Under the pieces are notes generated by a model that saw only the letters and a program-made list of their open reading frames with translations, made no database searches and was not told the DNA's origin. Positions 56,595 through 64,000 of a stretch of 64,000 nt of DNA are shown here, piece after piece; position 1 is the first letter of the stretch, and every line of letters starts with the position of its first letter. Made by a program: the position numbers and the translations under genes. The stretch spans positions 11,415,198 to 11,479,197 of the forward strand of contig NC_041020.1 in assembly GCF_004193775.1 (NCBI RefSeq). Reading direction: 5' to 3'. Source of the DNA: Glycine soja (taxonomy: Eukaryota; Streptophyta; Magnoliopsida; Fabales; Fabaceae).

Positions 56595-57728
56595 ATGGCA
56601 GAATCGTCAAAGAAACGAAAGGGTTCTTCCGCCTCCGCTTCGGCTTCAAGAGCTCATCGTTCCGGAGCCACTAGCGCATCCACAGCACCAATTCCACCAT
56701 CATTGTCCTCTTCCCCAGTGTTTTCTTCCGACGAACAGCATAAACAGTACTCCAATCTTTTCTCATCTCGTTCCATTATCGACCCTAAGTTTATTGATAT
56801 GGAATTCTTTTCTGCTGAAACCTTTGATTGCATTCAAGCCTTTCAGAACTTAGGTCTTCTACCTTTTATGTCATTACAATTGCCTATTTATCCTGAATTG
56901 GTTAAAGCTTTTTATTGTAATCTTGAAATTCAGGACAGCACTCTGATTTCTGAAATTTTTGGGATAAAAATGGTCATTGACCAGTCCCTTTTCCATGACT
57001 TAACCAAATTACCCAGTGACGGTGTACCATTTGAAGGTACACTGAATGACGACTGGAAATTTGATTTCTCTGCCCATGATGCCCGCCAGTTGGTTTGCAC
57101 CAACAATGCGGATATGACCGGACGTCTTCTTGCCGGGTCATTGGCTTTTGAAAGCCGCATCCTTCACTATTTAATTGTGCGTATTTTGCTTCCACGGTCT
57201 TCCAACCTTGCCCAGGTTTCTGAGGAAGATCTAATTATCATGTGGGCCTTTCATACAGGGCGTCAACTTGACTGGGCACACTTAGTCAGATATCGCATGC
57301 ATAAGGCATTGCGATTAAATGCTCCACTACCATATCCACAGCTTGTCACTCTTTTTTCCCGCCATTTTCAAATTCCTCTTGATTCTGAACCTTACGTTAT
57401 AATCAAGAGATCCTTTTTAATTGGTGCTGTTGTGATTGCTTCTTTTGGTTACCGCAAAGAGCATGATGGCTCTTGGGTCAAAAAGGGTGCTCCACCCGCT
57501 GATGATGAAGGCAACCAACCAGTTGAAGATAATTCCTCTCTTCTTCGAAAGCTTTTGGAAAAGTTCGATGGTCTTCAAACTTTTGTTGGTGACAAGTTTG
57601 ATAATATGGAATTGCAAGTCGACATGCGGTTTGATGCCATGGAATCAAGGATCACCAAAGTTGAAGAAGATGTCTCCTTCATCCGTACTTGCTTTGATCC
57701 ACCACCACCGCCTCCATCATCCTCTTAG
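56595..57728 (+). CDS. SIRE env-like ORF
   Basis: An intact 377-residue frame. The N-terminus is Ser/Ala-rich and basic (SSKKRKGSSAS). The middle (residues ~60-290: FDCIQAFQNLGLLPF, ESRILHYLIVRILLPRSS, EEDLIIMWAFHTGRQLDW, PYPQLVTLFSRHF) resembles the 'putative plant transposon protein' domain. A short hydrophobic stretch SFLIGAVVIASFGY follows. The C-terminus has a coiled coil (LLRKLLEKFDGLQTF, MRFDAMESRITKVEEDV) and ends in PPPPPPSSS. Sirevirus env-like proteins are so named by position; I see no clear signal peptide or strong transmembrane anchor. It is the only uninterrupted gene of the element besides gag. Confidence 0.88.
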   Translation: MAESSKKRKGSSASASASRAHRSGATSASTAPIPPSLSSSPVFSSDEQHKQYSNLFSSRSIIDPKFIDMEFFSAETFDCIQAFQNLGLLPFMSLQLPIYPELVKAFYCNLEIQDSTLISEIFGIKMVIDQSLFHDLTKLPSDGVPFEGTLNDDWKFDFSAHDARQLVCTNNADMTGRLLAGSLAFESRILHYLIVRILLPRSSNLAQVSEEDLIIMWAFHTGRQLDWAHLVRYRMHKALRLNAPLPYPQLVTLFSRHFQIPLDSEPYVIIKRSFLIGAVVIASFGYRKEHDGSWVKKGAPPADDEGNQPVEDNSSLLRKLLEKFDGLQTFVGDKFDNMELQVDMRFDAMESRITKVEEDVSFIRTCFDPPPPPPSSS

Positions 57729-58171
57729 CTTATATGTTATTATTATTAAGACTAAGTATTATTAGTGGTTAAGTATTATTAGTACTCTGTTTTAACGCCG
57801 TGTATTTGGCTTTTTATTGCTCTAGTTATCGTAGTCTTGCACTATAATTATATTTCTAGACATTGCTTTTGTTGATTCTGCAAATGTATGTTTTTATTTT
57901 GGTTTAATGGTTGGCTTTGTTTGGATATTTATTGTGTTAATGTTTGGCTATTGATTGCCTTGCTCTAGTTCTTTTTGATGTTGCCAAAGGGGGAGAGAAC
58001 TTGGGAGAGAACATGGGTTAGAAATCAATTAGAAATTTAGAAATTTATCGTTAAGAAAAGTTAGGCATACATGCCAAAAGATAGGGGGAGTAAGGGTTGT
58101 GTGAACGTGCTATCATCTTGTATATAGCTTGTCTTGATTTCAGGTATTGTCATCATCAAAAAGGGGGAGAT
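57729..58171 (+). other. SIRE 3' untranslated region and polypurine tract
   Basis: No frame of note. The polypurine tract AAAAAGGGGGAGA (58158-58170) primes plus-strand synthesis directly before the LTR; a second purine-rich 'aaagggggagagaacttggg' lies near 57986. Confidence 0.85.
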
Positions 58172-59274
58172 TGTAGACAAAGGATCAAGCTGAAAGTTTT
58201 GATGATGCCAAAGGATTACATGAATCATATGCTTCTCAAAGATTTACTCAAGACAAAGCAATTAGAGTTAATCAAGATGGATGATCAAGACAGTCTATAG
58301 AGTCTTAGAAAGGATATTAAAATGGAAGGGAATTCCAATTGGATTAGCAAAAGGTTTGGCCAAGAATTTTAAGCTAAAAAGTGTTTTTCAACAAATTTAC
58401 TCTCTGGTAATCGATTACCAGAGGATGTAATCGATTACCAGTGGCCAAAACTGATTTACAACAGCTATTAAAATTTGAATTCAAAATTTTGCACTGTGTA
58501 ATCGATTACACATATATGGTAATCGATTACCAACAGTTTCTGAACGTTTTAATTCAAATTTTAAAGAGTGTAATCGATTACACACTTATTGTAATCGATT
58601 ACCAGAAGAGTTTTTCAGAAAACATTCTCATCAGTCACATCCTTTCATGTGGTTATTGAATGGCTTTCATAAGGCCTATATATTTGTGACTTGAGACACG
58701 ATTTTGACAGAGTTTTTTTAGAACAAAAAGTGTTTATTCTCTCAGAGAGCAAATTCATTTTATCCTCTTAAGAATTCCTTGGCCAATTCAATTGCAATTC
58801 ATTAAGGAATTATTTGAGCGCTCAATCTGTAAAAATCTATCTCTTTCTAGAGAGATTTATTCTTCTTCTTCTTCTCATTCTCTAAGGGATTAAGAGACCG
58901 TGAGTCTCTTGTTGTAAAGGAATTCTAAACACAAAGGAAGGGTTGTCCTTGTGTGTTTAGAACTTGTAAAAGGAATTTACAAGATAGTGGAACTCTCAAG
59001 CGGGTTGCTTGGGGACTGGACGTAGGCACAAGGGTGTGGCCGAATCAGTATAAAACTGAGTTTGCATTCTCTCTTCCCTTAATCTCCTTTATTCATTATT
59101 GCTTTATATTCATATTCAAATTGTTTTATTTGAATTAATATTTAAGAAGATTGTCATTAAGGGAATTCATAACTTGAATAAAAAGTGAAATAGAATTTTA
59201 AATTAGGGGAAGTAGTTTGGAATATCTTAATTCAACCCCCCCTTCTTAAGATATCTGAGGCCACTTGTCTAACA
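58172..59274 (+). repeat. SIRE 3' LTR (1103 bp)
   Basis: Six substitutions from the 5' LTR by eye (two near the fourth palindrome, one in the TATA region, two near 58724-58737, one near 59045) plus a C9/C7 difference. All six palindromes are retained. Confidence 0.95.
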
Positions 59275-59449
59275 CCTTTTCAGGTCTTGGAGAGGATCAA
59301 TAAAATGCCTATAGGTTGGACCTCCCAGAAGAGTATGGAGTCAGCACCACTTTTAACATTTCTGATTTAATTCCTTTTGCAGGTGGAGCCGATACAGAGT
59401 AGGAGGAACCAACAGATTTGAGGTCAAATCCCCTTCAAGGGGGAGGGGA
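59275..59449 (+). pseudogene. Ty3/gypsy integrase C-terminus and polypurine tract, unit 2, after SIRE
   Basis: Resumes at CCTTTTCAGG exactly where 50028 left off and matches 27170-27340. Ends in the polypurine tract before the LTR. Confidence 0.85.
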
Positions 59450-61240
59450 TGATACAATCCTCCCTAGGAAGGGATCAGTCACCAGAGCCATGAGCAAAAG
59501 ACTCCAAGAGGATTGGGTTAGAGCTGCTAAAGAAGGTCCTAGGGTTCTCATGAACCTTAGGATAGATTTCTGAGCCCATGGGCCAAGGTTGGGTCCACTT
59601 TTCTTTGTAAATATTAGAATAGGTTTTCCTACTTTTAGGCCTTGTATTTTGGCCATTTTAGGTTTGTAGGGAACCCTACAAATTAAGGGTACAAGTTAAG
59701 GGTACCCTAATAGTATAAGGTTTAAGCCTTGTATTTCAGGGCATTTTGAGTAGTCTTTGTAGTAGGGACTTTAATTTTTGTATTTTCATGTATTTTGGCA
59801 TGGGGTGAGCTTAGCTATTGGAGAGGTGTGAGTAGCCCCCCTCTAGCTTCTCAAGGAAGCTTTCTTCCTTACTTCCCAAGGAAGCAACCTTCCTCGCTTC
59901 TCAAGGAAGCTTCCCATGTGCTAGGCTATAAATAGAAACATGTGTAACACTTGTCATAACTTTGAGGATTGAGAAACTTGTGAGACACACCTCAAAGTTC
60001 AACTTCTCTCCCTAATCTCCTTCAATTCCCATGCCCCCCCCCCCACCCTCTATGATGCAATCCTACCCCCTAAGGGCATTGAATAGAAGACTCAAAGATG
60101 ATTGGGCCAGAGATGCAAGAGAAGGCCCAAGGGTTCTCAGGAGCCTTAGGGTAGATTTCGGGCCCATGTCATGGGCTAAGTATGAGCCCACTAATCTTTG
60201 TACATATTATATTAAGGTTTCATTATTTTTGGCCTTGTATTTAGGGCTCCATATTATAGGTACGGTACCCTAGAAATATAGGATTTTTCAGCCCTAGTAT
60301 TTTAGGGCATCTAGACTAGTTTTTGTATTAGGAGTATTTTTGTAATTTTCACATGCATTAAGTGAATATTTGATGTGTGTGTTGGGAAATAAATTTAATT
60401 GAATTGGGAGAAGCTCAATCCTATTAAATTTTAGAGGGGGAGGTGAGCATTTGCTTGCTACTCCCCATTGCCACATCATATAGTCTCACTTTGTGCATGT
60501 CCTTCATGCTTTACATGCCTCATAACACCTAAGCACACTTAGTGGAGAATCCTAAACTTGATCTTGGATTAGTGGACTAACCATAGCTGAAATTCACTAA
60601 TCATAATTAGTGAAATTTTGGCTCCAAAATTTGGCTCCACAAATTCAATTTCAAATTCAAATTGAAATTTGAGTAGCAAGTAAATGCTCACCCCCCCCCC
60701 CTCTGAAATTTACAAAACTACCCCTAATACAAAAACTAGTCTAAGTGCCCTAAAATACAAGGACTGAAAAATCCTACATTTCCAGGGTACCCTACCTATA
60801 TTATGGAGCCCTAAATACAAGGGCCAAAAATAATGAAACCTTAATCTAATATACAAAGATAAGTGAGTTCATACTTAGCCCATGTCATGGGCCTGAAATC
60901 GACCTTAAGGCTCATGAGAACTGTAGGGCCTTCTCTTGCATCTCTGGCCCAATCTTCTTGGAGTCTTCTATCCAATGCCCTTCGGGGGTAGGATTGCATC
61001 ACTCTATCTCTCTCATTCTCTTCCTTCATTGAAGCTTCCTCTGTAAGCTTCTTATCCAAGGCACTCTTTTGGTGGTGAAGCTTCTCCTTCCATGGCTTAT
61101 CCTCTAGTAGATGGCGCCTCATCTCACCTCTTATCCTTTATCTTTCGCTGCAACTCCATGGCCGAAAATCACCATTGAAGGACCTTATTGAAGCTCAAAG
61201 ACCCAAACTCCATAGAAGCTTCACAAGAAAACTTCCATCA
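59450..61240 (+). mobile_element. Ty3/gypsy 3' LTR, split by the fold-back element (unit 2)
   Basis: TGATACAATCC at 59450 to ...CTTCCATCA at 61240; without the insertion ~837 bp. TATA 'gctataaatag' near 59926. Confidence 0.82.
60053..61001. mobile_element. Palindromic fold-back element, unit 2 (longer form)
   Basis: 949 bp between CTCTA duplications (60048-60052 / 61002-61006), with the same termini as the unit 1 copy. The left arm is longer here, reaching 'gtgagcatttgcttgctact' (~60463), which pairs with the complementary 'agtagcaagtaaatgctcac' at ~60672. Unit 1 has lost part of this arm. The C10 run in the right arm pairs with a G-rich stretch in the left. Confidence 0.8.
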
Positions 61241-61586
61241 ATATTATACTTAGACTATCCTAAAAAATGATAGCTTTTTCAATTGGAAACCCAAGATTGC
61301 TAACCAGACCTTTAAGTCAGATCCCATCCTTTATTGCTTCTATTAGAGCATGCATTCTACCTCTGTAGTGGATAAAACCACAATGGGCTAAAGAGTTTCC
61401 TTCAAACTATCAAGAGAGTTGCCAATCATGAATGCGTACCTTGTCATAGTTCTCCTTGCATCCAAATCTACAGCATAGTCAAAATCTAAATAACCAGCAA
61501 GAGCACAAGACGTGTCTCCATGGTAGACAAGTCCAATATCAGTTGTACCCATTAGTACCCAAATATACATATCACAACTTACCAAT
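61241..61586 (-). pseudogene. Ty1/copia RNase H remnant (unit 2)
   Basis: Copy of 29058-29405: GLVYHGDTSCALAGYLDFDY, VDLDARRTMTRYAF. The Cys in SCAL is the usual family residue; unit 1 has Ser. Confidence 0.8.
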
Positions 61587-62754
61587 TGTCGCAACCTACC
61601 CTTCGGCGGGAAGGCGACGCGGGGCTCACGGGTGTGTCATCCAAGAAACGAAAATGCGCGGAGTCGCCACCAACGTTTATTCGAGGAAAATGTTGGAAAA
61701 CCCGAAAAGGTGTGGTCTACGAACTTTAATCAAGTGTGCAAATATGATTTCAAAATGTTTTATTTTCCCTTTTTTATGTCTTTTTTGTATTTTTATGCTT
61801 TTTATGTTTTTTGTATTTTTTTATCTTTTTGTGGTCGAGAAGGGTGTTTCCCTCGCTCTTATGTATCCTCAATTGCGAGAAGGAAACATCCAAAGAAAAA
61901 CGTCCGATTGATTTTTTTGATTACTTTATTCAAAGATATTTTGATTATTTTATTATTATTTTGCCCTTTTTTTGGTTTTAACCGAGATTAGTGCATGAAC
62001 GATCGGTTGGATTTTATTTTAGCAGTGATTAAACAAGATAACAACACAAATGATCGGTTGAAAATCATTTTATTATTTATTAGGTGGGAAAACAGCTTAA
62101 ATAAATGGTTAAAGCACGTTAAAAGGGGGTACGGAAAACAAACAAAATGAAAATAAAAGTATGCGAAACAAGTGGGGACCACTAAGGGTGCATAGAATGA
62201 ATTGAAAGATTCGATTTTGGGAACTTACCGGTTGAAGACCGAAGAACGACGAAGAACGGTGAAGAATCTTCACGAAATCGCTCACGGAAAATTATCGAAA
62301 GCGTTACGGAAGCACCTCGGCTTGGATTTTTTCCACAGAAAAAATTTTCCTCACTAATTTTGAGAGAATCCTAAACTACCAGAAGGGTTGAACAATTTAC
62401 TCTACCCTCTTTCCCCTATTTATAGGACAAAAGATGGAGGTGGTTGCTGTCCAGGCGAGCTAGGTTGCTTCCACTAGAAGGCACCGCCTTCTGTTGGAAC
62501 ATCCTGGAAGGCCCTAGTGGGCCTGGTTGCTATTTGCACCCCCTTTATGTTTTTACTAAATACATCCCTTTTGTGTTTTTTTTTGCTGATTCCTTTCCGA
62601 AACTTTACGGATTTCGTAATGATACACATTTTCTTTTCAGAATGTTGAGAAACTTGACAGATTACCTAACGACGGGTGTTAAGTACCTCAAGGTGGTCAA
62701 GCGAAGGTTGCATGCCACCAAACAATGGTCCCCGGATGAAATTAGGGTATGACA
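61587..62754 (+). mobile_element. Complete long LTR (1168 bp), probable Tat/Ogre-like 5' LTR
   Basis: TGTCGCAACCTACCC...GGGTATGACA. TATA-like 'cctatttatagg' near 62413. A 'gaagaacgacgaagaacgg' reiteration lies near 62240, with T-rich tracts at 61760-61830. It is directly followed by the element's leader, so this is a 5' LTR. Family is inferred from the leader style and long LTR; no coding part lies in the window. Confidence 0.65.
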
Positions 62755-64000
62755 GTTGCCCCTCTTTACTTATTTTTTATTGGAGATAAAAACGAAGTAA
62801 AGATAAGACACTAATTTCGTTCGAGCGGAACATCATTCGACCGGTCAATATCCCAACCAACGGAACCTGTCATTCAGAAAGAAAGAAAAGGCATCAGAAG
62901 CGTCAACAAAACTTTAGTGTCTTGAAAGCGATAAAATGGGATAACCACGACGTTTCCACGCGCTATCGAACTTGATCGTCCCCGCCCAGCAGAGAAGAAT
63001 CTCGTGCGTCGTTGGGCTTGAATATCTTCGGACGACTAAAGTAAACCTGCAAAAATTTTGAAAATAATCAGAATTGAACGACCAACATCATCCTGATACC
63101 GTCGAATTCGTTCGCCTCGGTTGACGAAAGGTGCGGATAACCATACGGTACCCCCGCATGTCACCTGACTTCATGGGTCAGGATGACAGAAGGTGCAGAA
63201 GACGATATTAGTCTCTGCGCGTCAACGGACTCGTTTGCCCCTGGTTGATGAAAGGTTCGGATGACAATATGGTACTCACGCTTGTCAGCTGACTTCATGG
63301 GTCAGGATGAGAGAAACCGTTTGTACGGATAACCGCTTGGGTATCTCCGCATGTCACCTGACTTCACGGGTCAGGATGACAGAAACCGTTTGTACAGATA
63401 ATCGCTTGGGTATCTCCGTATGTCACCTGACTTCACGGGTCAGGATGACAGAAACCGTTTGTACGGAAAACCGCTTGGGTATCTCTGTACGTCACCTGAC
63501 TTCACGGGTCAGGATGACAGAAAGTGCGGAAGACGATGTAAGTCTCCGCGTGTTAACGAGTTCATTGGCCCCTGATTGACAATGGGTGCAGAAGACAATG
63601 TTAGTCTCTGAATGCTACCATACTCTGAGTCTGATGGATAGCGAAAGAGTGTTTATACGGATAATCACTTAGGCATCTCCGCCTGCCACCTAACTTCACG
63701 GGTTAGGATCAACAGAAATCGTTTGTGCGGATAATCACTTGGGTATCTCCGCACGTCACCTGACTTCACGGGTCAGGATGACAGAAACTGTTTGTACGGA
63801 TAACCGCTTGGGTATCTTCGTACGTCACCTGACTTGACGGGTTAGGATGACAGAAAACGCGGAAGACGACATAAGTCTCTGCGTGTCAATGGGTTTGCTT
63901 GCCCCTGATTGACAAAGGGTGCAGAAGGCGATGTTAGTCTCTACATGCTACCGGACTCTGAGTCTGACGGATAGCGAAAGAGTTTTTATATGGATAACCA
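62755..64000 (+). mobile_element. Leader of the long-LTR element with tandem repeats (runs off the window)
   Basis: Matches 6024-7060 in order: spacer, then 69-bp repeats (the 'aaaccgtttgtac' marker near 63314, 63383 and 63452, and again near 63785), with 'gtcacctgacttcacgggtc' in each. More repeat modules than at 6376-7060 (an extra block at 63760-63960). Not coding; no gag start reached. Confidence 0.65.

Larger units (their letters stand above)
50029..59274 (+). mobile_element. SIRE1-like: SIRE-type Ty1/copia retrotransposon, full length
   Basis: A 9246-bp element between perfect 5-bp target duplications CCTTT (50024-50028 and 59275-59279). Unit 1 has the unoccupied site (…GGACCTTTTCAGG…). 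LTRs are 50029-51133 and 58172-59274, with an initiator-tRNA-Met primer site at 51136-51147 and a polypurine tract at 58158-58170. Order: gag, protease, integrase, RT, RNase H, env-like ORF, as in Sireviruses. Comparing LTRs by eye gives six substitutions and one C-run length change in ~1103 bp. Multiple coding breaks make it non-autonomous. Confidence 0.96.
32439..61739. repeat. Segmental tandem duplication, unit 2
   Basis: Copy of 9344-29546. Specific features: the SIRE insertion (50029-59274); a 546-bp CACTA deletion at 46295; ~217 bp replaced by a templated 39-bp repeat at 36147; ~850 bp missing near 36810; 1630 bp missing at 39285; and ~970 bp retained (37466-38437, with a MITE) that unit 1 lost. 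Without SIRE its length is ~20.05 kb. Confidence 0.92.

Noticed and set aside
1..64000. tRNA, rRNA or snoRNA genes
   Set aside because: No cloverleaf A/B boxes or rRNA segments were recognised by eye; tRNA-like strings are only primer-binding sites. A tRNAscan run would be decisive.

Overview
The window is plant nuclear DNA, most likely soybean (Glycine) or a close legume. It is AT-rich, intron-bearing and dominated by nested retrotransposons. One of these is a SIRE-type Ty1/copia element with the 'TGGTATCAGAGC' primer site and an env-like third ORF. I recognised no bacterial-style operons, CRISPR arrays, rRNA or tRNA genes. Identities and boundaries were read by eye.

The dominant structure is a tandem segmental duplication. 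Unit 1 (9344-29546) and unit 2 (32439-61739) are near-identical copies of one ~20 kb segment; unit 2 is longer only because a 9.25 kb SIRE element sits in it. A third, earlier-diverged piece (unit 0, 2439-5805) opens the window. Each full unit holds, left to right: unrecognised ORF and exon remnants; a minus-strand LTR fragment; an apparently intact four-exon BPM-type MATH-BTB gene on the minus strand (18017-19846 and 39399-41228); a truncated LTR; and a dead Ty3/gypsy integrase split by a CACTA transposon. After these come the gypsy LTR, itself split by a palindromic fold-back element, a minus-strand copia RNase H remnant, and the start of another long LTR.

The CACTA element is the most interesting mobile element. 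It has matching ends (CACTACAAGAAAA / CACTACAATAAAA inverted), a perfect ATT target duplication, ~45 bp subterminal repeats and no transposase. Its cargo is exon and intron fragments of host genes: a trithorax-type (ATX) SET-domain exon, an unrecognised 48-codon exon, and up to six exons of a long-chain acyl-CoA synthetase (LACS). It is a Pack-CACTA element, present three times, with a different internal deletion in each full copy.

The SIRE element (50029-59274) has LTRs differing by about six substitutions, yet its gag-pol carries several nonsense codons and a frame change. Upstream of its env-like ORF lie six copies of GTAATCGATTAC (five exact, one with a mismatch), partly arranged as a 36-bp perfect inverted repeat, followed by a TATA box. 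The same palindrome occurs six times upstream of the TATA box in each LTR, so the env-like gene may have its own LTR-like promoter.

The edges of the window (1-2438, 5806-9343, 61587-64000) and the spacer between units (29547-32438) hold a truncated Ty1/copia pol with its 3' LTR, long LTRs with a 69-bp-repeat leader (probably Tat/Ogre-like), a minus-strand 'putative plant transposon protein' pseudogene, a nucleoside hydrolase fragment, a minisatellite and a (TA)n tract. The only host genes that look functional are the two BPM copies.
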